In this document: positions 38,829-50,790 of the stretch, one piece after another
How positions within the stretch are numbered: the stretch's first letter is position 1
How the letters are laid out: each line of letters starts with the position of its first letter
NCBI RefSeq assembly: GCF_029227915.1
Contig: NC_079875.1
Location: forward strand, 10,351,001 to 10,415,000
DNA: 64,000 nt
From: Hydractinia symbiolongicarpus
Taxonomy: Eukaryota > Cnidaria > Hydrozoa > Anthoathecata > Hydractiniidae
Reading direction: 5' to 3'
Made by a program: the position numbers and the translations under genes
The notes under the pieces: model-generated
Database searches by the model: none
Seen by the model: only the letters and a program-made list of their open reading frames with translations
Told to the model about the DNA's origin: nothing

Positions 38829-41800
38829 TTACACAATATCCACTACTTCTAGAAGAGATTTTAAATCTGAATTTGATATGAAACAACCATGTATATTCAT
38901 TGATTTCAACTTGGCCGAAGGGTGTTTCCTGACCGCGCTGGATAATAATTTCCAACCAATTGTTGTGATGCATCTATTGAATCGCACGTCAAACATTTGA
39001 AGAAACGGAAGTAGTGGTAATAAAGTAATTAGATCCTCATCTGTTAACAAGCACCTGATGACACCCAACTCGTACAAATTGCATATTTCATTATTAATGC
39101 ATTCTCCTATACCTTTCCATCCAACTGGAGTGATTTTGAGATTTCCCCCAAGCTTCAGAGAATGCAAAAAGGGGATCACAGGTTGTATTTCTTTCAAAGA
39201 AGCATCGTTTATGTCACAATCGCGAACACTCAGAAACTTTAGACACACTTTTTTACTATCAATGACAGCAGTAGATAAACATTTCCACCCAATAGGTGTG
39301 ATATGAGAATTATTACCTAAACTAAGATAGTTTAAATGTCCTAGTATAGGTTGCAGGATCGCCATAGATGAGTCATTAAGCCGACAACTACGAAGGTTTA
39401 GACCTTTTAAAAAACGACCTGCTGCATCTCGTTTAATTGAACCTAATATATTCCATCCAACATTGGTAATTCCAGGGTTTTTTGAAAGTCTCAGTTTTTT
39501 AAGACCTGGATATAATGGTGATAAAACCAATACATCATCATCTTTTAAATTACAATCGCATAGGACTAGTTCCTCCAGATTACTTGTCTTGCTTTGCACA
39601 GAATTAGCCAAATGTTGCCAACCTAGCGTGGTTATGTTTTCATTGGAACTCAGGTCAATTCTTCTTGGGCTTTGTATCTCCTTGCAGAGCTTTTTTAAAC
39701 TTCCATCATTCAAATTGCACTTTATTTTTATCATTTGAGATGAACCATCATCGTTTAAATCATCTTTTTGTTGGTTAGATATGGTAGGCAAAGCGACAGA
39801 ATGTTCCAAAGAATGCATGCATTTTTTCAAAACTTCGATGGACGATTGAGTAACAAAACAATTTTTAATACACAATCGCTGTAGTGATTCACCTTTTCCT
39901 TGCAGAAAGAAATCACACAGCTTGTTCCATCCACCATATGTAATTGCTTTGTTGAAACTCAAATCAAGCTCCTTTAAGTAAGTGAAAACTGGAAGCAATG
40001 ATTCCAGAGAGGAATCAGTTAGATAACAACCACGAAGATAAAGCTTCTCTAATACACTTCCATTATTCACTGATTCAACTAATTTAATCCAACCTTGGTT
40101 TGTGATTGAAGGATTGTCAGATACTTCAAACTCTAATAACTTTGGAGCGACTGCAGCAAGGCTGGCAAATGCATGATCTTTCAAGTTACAATCCCTAACA
40201 TGCAGCTTTTGTAGAAAGCAACAGGTTTCAAATAAACTTGCCACTAATTTCCATCCGTCCAAGGAAATATTTTTGTTATAACTTAAAACAAGTGTGTGTA
40301 AGTTTGTCAAAACTGATTCCATAGAAAATAAATGGTGGGAAGACAGTTTACAGGCATAAAAACGCAATTCTTTAATAGCGGGGGTGGCTTTTTTCTCTGT
40401 CATACTTTCAAACTCATTGTTGATCAATTTTAAATCATCTGGAAGGAGAACATTCATTCTCTCTATGTGAACACGCTTGGTCAAACAAATATACTTTGCC
40501 ATTCTTTTGCACTCACTTTCTGAGACATCATTTCGCCATACTTGCAAGTAAATATCCTGAACGGGAAATGGATTTATTGCTATTATTTGATCAAGGAAAT
40601 AAATCATGAATGTCATTTGAATACGTGAAATATTCTTCAAATACAAAATAATCTCGCTTTTCGATATAACAGACTTTAATGATTGATTCAATGGTTTGTG
40701 GTGCTCGTAATAAGATGTCGCAAAAAGATTCCAAGCATCATTTGAACCTAACACACAAAGTAAAAGAAATAAAACAAATTTATCATTCATGTGCATATAA
40801 TTTCATGGATTATGTTGTCTAGTAAAAGTGCATTTAAGTGTAGAAGATCAAAATTGTAGGTTGACGTAAAAAACACAGGGACATGAGTATGTAAAACAAA
40901 CAGTTTTGAAAGGAAAACCTTATATAATTCTTAAAAGAAAAAATAGTTAACCCTACTTTTCCAATTATATAAATTCGTGTAATAACGTATATGAAGACAC
41001 TGAAAAGAAATTTACATCCAAATAAAAACAAGTAAGTATATATATATATACCTGTTAAAACACATGGTTGATGACCATAACTAAATAAATTATCAACAAG
41101 ATAACTTAAAACAGGCTCCTGTGTTAAGTTTTGTACCTCCATTGCATGAACGATAGCTTTTAAAATGGGAGGTGAATTACTGCTTGTTGAAAATACAGAT
41201 TCTAAACCACATAACAATGGAACACAACCACGTAAACGGTTATTGTTTATAACATCCTTTCGAGGTATGTCTTTTCTCAAAATGTGAGCAGCTGCACAGA
41301 ATTCTTGCAAGCTGAGATGTCGAAACTGATACTTGACTGTAAATTCATCAACAAAAACTTTTGTTACCAATCCGCAGTATTCTAGAGATTCTTCAAACTG
41401 ACCAGATAGAGAATCAGCATCAAAGACAACAGTACCACAACATAACATTTCATACGCCATTGCAGCTACGACAGCCAACATATTGCGAACAAATTCCTGT
41501 TTAAACAGCTCCCTTAAGTTCATAGTGGATACAGCTTTTCCACGAAAATGATCCTTCAGATACAGGCCTAACGCCCAGCAAAACAATTCAACAGACGTGT
41601 TCACAGTAGCATTACTTTCATTGAAAAACAAATTGCATATGATGGATAAATAAACAGGTAAACTTGCCATCACAGACAGATTAGTTGATTCTTTGATTTT
41701 CTGCAACACTGTTTGATACTGCTGACGATTGTTTGAAAAATAACTCTGAACAAAAAGGGCCACATTTTCATTGTTAAAGCCAAGTACTTCTATCGATCTA

Positions 41801-43597
41801 ACATCAACAATTTTCTGAAATCTTTTTTGAACCTTAGATATAGCTTCTGGTCGACCAGATATTAAGACTTTATGTCTGAATAAGGATGGATGAAGAGGGT
41901 TAACAGCTTGAAACAGGGACCTGGACAGATCTAAGCCACTTTGTGAACCATCCTGCTGTGATATCATGTCATCCAAGCCAATAAATTCATCGACACCATC
42001 CACAATTACTAGAACCTTGTCTGCAATCAAGAGCAATTGTTCAAATGAAATTAACTGAAAAACTTTTGGATAAAGTTTCTTCAATATAGACTCCAAGGAA
42101 CTACAATTCTCAATAAAATTGATTTCACGACAAATAATAGTAAAAACAAAATCAAATTGTTGGCCAACACTGCCAGTCCACAATTCTTGTCTTGCCCATT
42201 TTAACAGCATATAAAGAAGAAGCGTGCTTTTGCCACTGCCTGCTACACCTCCCAAACAAACCAGGTCTTTATTTTCACACATTATATCTTCGATAGTTAT
42301 GGTTTTGCCCTTAAACAGATGTTGATTCAGGTGATAATCTCGGTCACTGTTACGACTCCAGTATTCATGCACATCGTTGGAAGATGATATAGCTAGTTCA
42401 ACAAAGGCTGATATGCGGTCTAAATTGTGTTGCTCATTAGAATTCTCGTTAAATAAACACTTATATTGATGTAAATATCTCTCTCTCAGCTGCTCCTTGG
42501 CTTTTTCTAAAAACAAAATAAATATCTAGATATCTTTTTAAAGTAATTACATATAAAGTTTTTGTTACTGAATATGAAATAAACTATATACTCACCAAAG
42601 CTTTTTTCCATGGTCGAATTTAGTGATACTTTTACAGCTAAAATTAAATGTTAAAAAATAGAATATTTAGCAACTTTTATCAAAAAAAATATCATCTACA
42701 AGCCAATTCAAAGGTACAAAGAAATGAGCAGGCACATAAAAATTTATCTCTGTTACATAAAAATTTCAAGCAATAAGAATTATAAATTTTGCATAATTTA
42801 AGACAATGCAGTATTGTCAGCGGAAACCCAAGAGTGAAAACCCTGTGAAATTATTGGTATTCAAGATAACTTCAATCCCTTCTACAAGATGCCAATTAAA
42901 AGATGTTAATATGTAGGAGATTAAAAAGTACTTGAGAAAATATTTAAATATGTTTTTCAAAAGAAATTTTACTCTTTTTGGAGTTATTATAAGTATAAGG
43001 CTTACCATGCAACATGCTGGATTTAATGGAACAAAAATTTTCTGTTTATGAAAAAGGACTTTTATAACAATTTCTGTAGAAAAACCTATCCAGCCACTGA
43101 CATTTGCCATGTATTTTTCTAAGAATGTTTTACACATCTTACAGCACTACACACTACATCAAATAAAGTTAAAATCTTACATACCACATCCTTCTATCTT
43201 CTCACATTTTTTCACAACATCGTTTCTATTGATCTGCTCCAAAACCACTCTTACATCATCCCACTCAATGCTTGGTTGCTTTCGAGTGCATTCTTTTAAA
43301 ACTTGTCTGCATTTTTCATAGACTAAATCATTTTCTAAGTCAATGCATTCTATCTGTGATTCTTCTAGTCGCATTAATCTACCAAATCGTTTCCAATCTC
43401 CAGCAAGAGAGAAAGAAATAACATCAAGGACATTTTCTGGAATCAGTGCCTAAAAATAAAAAAATAGCAATTATTTTTGCTTGTTGGACCAGTATAACAA
43501 TAGATTGGAAAAAAATTCTCTTTCAAAGTTACAAAAGGAGTAGATAATAAAAACAAATCAGATAGCCATGAGAAAAAAAAGTAGACATGCTTACCAT
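38829..43597 (-). CDS. NLR gene B: Death domain - NACHT - LRR, tandem paralog of gene A
   Basis: Coding exons (minus strand): 43595-43597 (ATG only), 43185-43449, 42596-42637, 41052-42506, 38829-40747. The sum is 3,684 nt, 1,227 aa plus stop. Exon 2 is a Death domain (DWKRFGRLM, then EESQIECIDLEN) at about 2-89. Exon 4 is NACHT at about 104-588, with Walker A at 190-198 (GVAGSGKST), Walker B at about 268-278 (VLVIVDGVDEF), SGRPEA, and FRHLSLQEFCAA. Exon 5 is the LRR domain with eight double repeats carrying N-x-x-[IV]-[TS]-x-x-G-W. The NACHT exon is 1,455 nt in both paralogs. Introns are short (intron 4 is 304 bp, 40748-41051) and look like the ancestral arrangement before transposon growth in gene A. 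The start is inferred: in-frame ATG immediately followed by a GTAAGC donor, joining in phase 0 to the GCA that opens the Death exon. An upstream exon giving a longer N-terminus cannot be excluded. Confidence 0.88.
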
Positions 43598-44039
43598 GTT
43601 ATAAAGTTATCCAATAAATTCTTTAGTGCAAATGTCATCATTACAATGATGGTGGTAATGTTTATGTAAATGCCTATTTACTAAAAAAATTATTAAGATT
43701 TCTGTTTTACTTTTTATACAAACAACAATTTCGTTACAATGCTTATCTGAAAATAAAACTGCTTAATCTACCAAATCGTTTTGCTTTGAAACTTATTCCC
43801 TCTAAACTTTTCATTTAACTTAAAAATCAATAATTTATCTGTTTTTCCTGAGGGAGTGTACTTTCTTTTTGTTATTTACTTGCAAGGACATAAATGACAG
43901 TATTTTAGTTTACTCACGATGCAAAATTTAACCCTTAAAATTAGCCTAAAAGGCCAACATAATTTTGTTGTGAAGTTTTTAAATAACAATATTTTGGTTT
44001 TGTTTAAGCTACTCCCACTCCTTGCGACTACAAAATAAT
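43598..44039. other. Presumed 5' UTR and promoter flank of NLR gene B
   Basis: No coding signal. It would carry the transcription start of gene B, but no motif could be fixed. Confidence 0.4.
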
Positions 44040-44350
44040 TACATTCGATTTTCAGTAAGTTAGGCCATTATAACTAACCAAAATCATTTAGGCTACAGAA
44101 AGACTGTGGTGCCATTCGCTTCGTAATAATAGTGATCAAAAAAATTGTATATCGTATTAAAAAGAGGTCGAGAAGTTCTTTCTTCCACATGACACAGCAG
44201 GCAATAAGTCAGCTCTGCCCTCAGTTTTGTGAGGAGAGATGTTCTTAACAATTGGGTCTCCTGTACAGTTCTGCTTCATGTTAAACTGTGCCAGTGACAT
44301 GCATTTTTAAACCATGTCACTGGTGACTTCTGTGATAACAACCTAATGAT
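44040..44350 (+). repeat. About 310-bp dispersed repeat, copy 1
   Basis: It shares blocks with 50460-50790: TTGTATATCGTATTAAAAAG, GACACAGCAGGCAATAAGTC, TCTCCTGTACAGTT. It contains a stem-loop at 44290-44324. Confidence 0.9.
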
Positions 44351-45066
44351 GCCTCAACCTAATGATTTCATCTCGAAACATAAAAAGCCAGTTGGCAGTG
44401 AACTATTAACCTAACGAAGTTACCATCAGGAAGGTATGTCAATAAGACTTGTACTCCATTCCCATTCGTCATCGTCTTAGGAGATCAATGCATTGAACTT
44501 ATGAGAGATCTAGCCCTAATAAAAGATGAATGACGAAAGTTATTGCCAGCTGAAAAAATTTACTACAAAAAAATATTGCTGACACAAATCAGTTAAAATG
44601 TATCTCACGTCGGCAGTTTTATTGCCAACTTAAAATAATTCTAATTTTAACGGCTGTAACTTAAATTTATCTTTCTCAATGAATTTCTAAAACAATTGCA
44701 AAGCAAGAATGTTCTTCAAAGCTGTAAGAAGTATGACACAAACTGATTAAAAACGCTGAAGATATCTTCAATACTTTTTAGAGGAAACATTTGCAAAGTA
44801 AACCTGGATTTTCCTATTTACTTTTAATGCCATATGCAAATACCTGCTTCCTTTAAAAATCATTCATTTAAAAAAATGATTAATTATTTAAAAGAAAGAC
44901 TTTCATCAACATTGACTTTTGACGTTAGAGGTATTACCTTACATGTTGTTGGGTTTGTCTTCATGTTTCAAAAATAATTATTTTAATTTGTACAATATGT
45001 CATTTAAAACAACCTCTATATGATTTTAAAAAAAATCTTAAAAATAATTTTTACCAAAATTTTATT
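44351..45066. other. No gene recognised
   Basis: AT-rich sequence between a dispersed repeat and the 129-bp array; no feature supported. Confidence 0.5.
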
Positions 45067-47419
45067 GAATTTCCGCGCCCGAAGGCGTAGGAAATTCTTT
45101 AAAACCGTCGTTTTTTCTTTCGGAGCATTTTTTGAGAAAAAATCGACCCTGGGATTTCACGTTGGTCCGTCAAAGATGTAAACTTCGTACTCAAGCTCCT
45201 TAACTACTGAGAAGTCTAGTATTGATGCTTCAGGCCAAAATTGGTATTTGTTTTCGACAAAATTTGACACAGTTAACAAAAAAAGTATGCTGAACATAAT
45301 GGTGACATAATAATTTTGATTTTTGTCACCTAAATGTCATTTTAGGCCAAAATTGGTCCAAAAATTAGAACTACTTTTTATTTTCAACAAAATTTGGCAC
45401 AGTAAACAAATAAAGTATGCTGAACATGATGGTGACATCAAAATTTTGATTTCTTGTTACCTAAATGTTATTTTAGGCCAAAATTGGTCTTAAAATTAAA
45501 ACTACTTTATTTTTGACAAATTTTGGCACAATTAACAAAAAAAGTATGCTGAACATGATGGTGACATCAAAATTTTGATTTCTTCTTACCTAAATGTCAT
45601 TTCAGGCCAAAATTGGTCCAAAAATTAAAACTACTTTATTTTTAACAAAATTTGGCACAGTAAACAAATAAAGTATGCTAAACATGATGGTGACATTAAA
45701 ATTTTGATTTCTTGTTACCTAATTGTCATTTTAGGCCAAAATTGGTCCAAAAATTAAAACTACTTCATTTTCAACAAAAATTGGCAAAGTTAACAAAAAA
45801 AGTATGCTGAACATAATGGTGACATAATAATTTTGATTTTTGTCACCTAAATGTCATTTTAGGCCAAAATTGGTCCAAAAATTAGAACTACTTTTTATTT
45901 TCAACAAAATTTGGCACAGTAAACAAATAAAGTATGCTGAACATGATGGTGACATCAAAATTTTGATTTCTTGTTACCTAAATGTTATTTTAGGCCAAAA
46001 TTGGTCTTAAAATTAAAACTACTTTATTTTTGACAAATTTTGGCACAATTAACAAAAAAAGTATGCTGAACATGATGGTGACATCAAAATTTTGATTTCT
46101 TCTTACCTAAATGTCATTTCAGGCCAAAATTGGTCCAAAAATTAAAACTACTTTATTTTTAACAAAATTTGGCACAGTAAACAAATAAAGTATGCTAAAC
46201 ATGATGGTGACATTAAAATTTTGATTTCTTGTTACCTAAATGTCATTTTAGGCCAAAATTGGTCCAAAAATTAAAACTACTTCATTTTCAACAAAAATTG
46301 GCAAAGTTAACAAAAAAAGTATGCTGAACATAATGGTGACATTAAAATTTTGATTTTTGTCACCTAAATGTCATTTTAGGCCAAAATTGGTCCAAAAATT
46401 AGAACTACTTTATTTTCAACAAAATTTGGCACAGTAAACAAATAAAGTATGCTGAACATGATGGTGACATCAAAATTTTGATTTCTTGTTACCTAAATGT
46501 TATTTTAGGCCAAAATTGGTCTTAAAATTAAAACTACTTTATTTTTGACAAATTTTGGCACAATTAACAAAAAAAGTATGCTGAACATGATGATGACATC
46601 AAAATTTTGATTTCTTCTTACCTAAATGTCATTTTAGGCCAAAATTGGTCCAAAAATTAAAACTACTTTATTTTTAACAAAATTTGGCACAGTATACAAA
46701 TAAAGTATGCTAAACATGATGGTGACATCAAAATTTTGATTTCTTGTTACCTAAATGTCATTTTAGGGCAAAATTGGTCCAAAAATTAAAACTACTTTAT
46801 TTTCAACAAAAATTGGCAAAGTTAACAAAAAAGTATGCTGAACATAATGGTGACATCAAAATTTTGATTTTTGTCACCTACATGCTATTTTAGGCTAAAA
46901 TTGGTCCAAAAATTAAAACCACTTCATTTTCGGCTAAATCTGGCACAGTTAACAAATAAAGTATGCTGAAAATGATGATGGTACAAAAGTTTGGTTTTTG
47001 TCACCTAAATGTCATTTCAGGCCAAAATTTATCCTAAAATTAAAACTGCTTTATTTTCGACAAAAATTGACACAGTTAATAAAAAAAGTATGCTGAAAAT
47101 GATGGTCACATCAAAATTTTGATTTTTTGTCAACTAATGCCGTTTAAGACCATAAACGTTTCAATCGCAAGACTTTCAACCATGAATGATAGGCTGTATT
47201 TTTTGTTAGCAATTTCTTTTAAAATGTGAGTTTATTATGACACGTTTCGTTTTGTTTGCGTTTGTTGTAAGATATAATGTCACTGATGGGCTTTATCTTC
47301 AGAGGTTCATGCACCAAACCCCTTCGAATGTTTGGCACAATAACACAACGAATTAGCAGGTTTTCATCAAATATTTTGGTAGCGCGCGGAAATTCTTAGA
47401 GCCCCCAGGGCTTCTTGTT
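45067..47419 (+). mobile_element. Repeat element containing a 15-unit 129-bp minisatellite with higher-order period
   Basis: Units of 126-130 bp, marked by AGTATGCTGAACAT, end at 45290, 45420, 45549, 45679, 45807, 45937 and so on to 47093, about 15 units. Every fourth unit (45290, 45807, 46324, 46838) carries the ACATAATGG variant followed by GTCACCTA, giving a four-unit period of 514-517 bp. The outer ends carry inverted GAATTTCCGCGC (45067-45078) and GCGCGGAAATTC (47384-47395), followed by a small hairpin AGCCC-CCA-GGGCT (47400-47412). Subterminal inverted repeats, a central minisatellite and a 3' hairpin are the layout of Helentron-associated (DINE-1-like) elements; this class assignment is inference. 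Confidence 0.75.
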
Positions 47420-48511
47420 ATTGTTATTATTATGAATATTTTAGAAGGATGTACAAATCAGTGAAAAACTGCTATCAATCTGTACCCTTCAATCTTTAAT
47501 CTCGCAAATTCTCCGCAAATACAATCGTTTTAAAGATTTTTTTTTAAATAAATGCTTAATCTCAAGTATCATACCCACAAGCAATGATTACCTATTCTTA
47601 TTAGATTCACGCACAAAGTTCACTGGTCAATGTTAAGAACGGACTTAAGACTTACGATCTTAGTTTAGATCCAAAATATCTTTAAGCTATAATAACACTT
47701 CCTTTCCGGGCCATTGTGTTAATTTTTTCATAATGCTGACATCGCAGAAACTGCAACTAGCCTATCTTCTTCACCCAAACATCTGCATCAGTAGGACATT
47801 CACAGAATCAGTAGGACATTCGCAGTGTTTCATAGCATTTTTCAGGCAATGCTCTTTTCCCATTTCGAGAAATGGTCAAAAACTGCAATTTTCCACAAAA
47901 TTATGCACACACTTGTAGCACCCTGTGGACGTACTACTTTTTCAGATGCGTAGGTTAGGTCAGCAGCGTTTCCAATACGCTAGACGGATGCGCCTGCCAT
48001 GCGAAATAAACCATGTCAATAATGAGCGAAATTTTAGAAAATACTTATCGTTTCAGTTTTGATACGAATTGAAACGATTTCCATACGATGTAAATCGTTT
48101 CAATAATTTTTTTACATCGTTTCATAATCGTATCATGAAACGAATTAAATGTTTCATATTTTATTTGCGAAACGATTTTGTTAAAAATGAAACGATTGTG
48201 AAACGATTGTGAAACGATTTTGAAACTATTTTGAAACGATTAGAAAAAATTCTGAAACGATTTGATACGATTGTCAAAATATTATTTGTGATACGATGTA
48301 AAAGTCTTTGAAGTTATTGAAACGAATTTTGAAACGATGACGAACTAATTAAAAACCAATTAAACTTATAAATGTAAAATTATTGTTTCTCTTTCTTTTA
48401 TTCAACACAACATCGACATCATCAACAACATCTTTTATCGTAAATATCGTAAAACAGTTTTTCAAAACTAAAAATAAACAGTTTTTCTTAAAACTAACAA
48501 TTTCCTTTAAA

Positions 48512-50169
48512 ATGGAAAATATTTCAGAAACTTATGAAACTGACGATAGTGACTGGATGTTCGACAGTGATTCGGAAACGGAACATAGTGACGAAGAGAA
48601 AGTTGAACAACTTTATCGAGGTTTGGATTTATTTTAAATTCAGTACGCGGCACCGTTGTTTTGTTCTTGTTTTTTTATTCAGACTTTCTTTTAGAAATCT
48701 TGATAACGCGAAGAGAAATGGTGCGCCTTTTTTTAATTTTTTATGCAGCTTTTTCTTTTGTTTTTAGAAATGACAAGCAAAGATAAAAATCTTTCCACGC
48801 ATATAAAACACCACGATCTTGTTCCATGCATAAGAAATTATGTTGAACAAAGCTCAGCTGGAGCACATCTTCGACGTCGAAGCGATACGATGTATACAAA
48901 TAGCGTAACTTTACAGGACATTGTTCGTCATGTAAAAAGTACACTGGGTATCACCGTAAGTAGAAATACCATCCATAGACTGATGGTACCGCCACGTCGA
49001 AAAACAACTTCGAGCAGGAGATTTAAAAACTTGGTAGATGCTCGTGTTCCGCCAAAACGGAACACAATGGAAAAAAGGCTTCATCCAGATTTCCATTATA
49101 CAAGCGCGCAAGTGAGCATAGTGAGCCAGATGGTGACTCTTTGCGATGTTGACACACTTTGTTTGTCAGTAGACAACAAAATCAAGGTGGAGGTTGGGAT
49201 CCCGGCAACCAGCCGTCGTAGGAGACATCGAACTTTTTATTTAAAAAAGGACGCCCCAAATTTTGATGATCATGATTTGCCACATGCGAATTGCAAACTG
49301 GTACCTGCTGGTTATCAAGTACTCCGGACAAAGTTAAAGAGGAGTCGATCATTTTCCATTCCTAAACCTTTGTTTCGAAAAACAAGAAAACGGTCATTGT
49401 GTAAAGGAGACACAGTGACAAATTTTATCAACAGCAAAGCGGAAACATGTGAAGACAAACTCAAAAGAAAAAAAATTAAATGGCCAAGAAATGGAAATTT
49501 AACTGTAAAACTTTTTCCGTCGCGGTTAGTAGAAAGTACAAACGTAATGCACGTAAATCATTTGATGGAACTTATCAAACTTGAGAAACGTTTTAAAAAT
49601 GTTTTTAGTGTCGTATTATTGCCGATGGCGGACCTGATTGGTCAGTGAAAGGAATAATAAATTTTATGTCGTTGGGTTTTCTGTGGCAGAATTCCAAGTT
49701 GGATTCGCTGATCGTGCAATGCTATGCACCTGGGCATTCACAGTTTAATCCGATCGAAAGGAGTTGGTCGTATTTGACTAAACAAATCATTGGCGTAACT
49801 TTATCGGATAACATTGAAGGAGTTGTGCCTGCGGTGAGTGATAAAAAAAACTGGGCTAAAGTTTTAGACAATGCGACAATAGAGTGTGCTAAATTCTGGC
49901 ATCAAAAAACTTATGCTGGGTTTGAAATTGTAGCAGAAACCGTGGAGGGAGGGAAAAGAACTTATGATGGAGAAGTCATAAAGAAAACAGCCCTCTCTCC
50001 AAATCGACTAAAAACAATACTTTCACTGGCTAGAAAAAATTTTAAAGACGATTTTGAAACCATTACAAATATGAACGAACTTGTTAATTCAAAATGTAGA
50101 CAAATAAAAAGAAGGGTTGTTGTCAAAAAAATGTTGGAAGAAAAAGAAAACAACGTAATGAACGAATAA
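48512..50169 (+). pseudogene. DDE transposase gene, two exons, broken by one frameshift
   Basis: Exon 1 (48512-48620) encodes an acidic leader, MENISETYETDDSDW and onward. A GT donor after 48620 and an AG at 48766-48767 join in phase to exon 2 (from 48768), giving about 37 + 280 aa before the break. The reading frame is lost at about 49600-49610 next to a T run and resumes one frame over, ending at 50169. The DDE triad looks present: D at 49172 (LSVDNK), D at 49624 (ADGGPDWS, in the shifted frame) and E at 49756 (NPIERSWS). The layout SVD...DGGPDWS...NPIE is that of a cellular DDE transposase family frequent in sponges and cnidarians; I cannot assign a superfamily name. Both sides are flanked by arrays of a GAAACGATTT motif, likely the element's own subterminal sequence. 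The single frameshift suggests a recently inactivated copy, or an assembly error at the homopolymer. Confidence 0.75.
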
Positions 50170-50459
50170 AATCATTAACATACCGTTATTTTTGTATATG
50201 TTTTTATAAAAAGTGTGTAAATAGTGTTTGTTATGATATTTCAGCAAAAATTTATTCTCTTTCTTTTCTCCCACGTCGTTATATTAGTGATAGTTAAAAA
50301 AGTTTGTCATAAGCAAGTGCCCCCGAAAAACGTAAACACGCTCTCGACGTTCAGCATTCTTAAATCATATTAAACAATTTCATGTTTTGAAACAGGTACA
50401 ATTTTACTCACAATCGGTATGATGTCAATGAACAGCTGGTGTTTACAGAGAAAAAAAAT

Positions 50460-50790
50460 CTATTTTTAGTAAGTTAAGCCATTATCATTAACTAAAATCA
50501 CTCAGGCTACTGAAATACTGTGGTACCATTCGATTCGTAATAATAATCGAAAAAATTGTATATCGTATTAAAAAGAAGTCCAGAAGTTCTTTCTCCCACA
50601 CGACACAGCAGGCAATAAGTCAGCCCTGCCCTCGGTTTTGTGAGAAGAGATGTTCTGCGAAGACTCTAACAATTGAGTCTCCTGTACAGTTTTGCTTCAT
50701 GTTTAACTGTGCCGGTGACAAGCATTTTCGAAGCATGTCACCGGCGACTTCTGCGATATACAACCTAATGATGCCCTAACGTAATGAGTT
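50460..50790 (+). repeat. About 310-bp dispersed repeat, copy 2
   Basis: Direct-orientation copy of 44040-44350 with about 85-90% identity by eye. It contains the matching stem-loop at 50711-50745 (GCCGGTGACA / TGTCACCGGC). Confidence 0.9.

Noticed and set aside
45281-47110. CRISPR array
   Set aside because: Units are 126-130 bp and wholly repetitive with no unique spacers, in a eukaryotic intron-bearing context.
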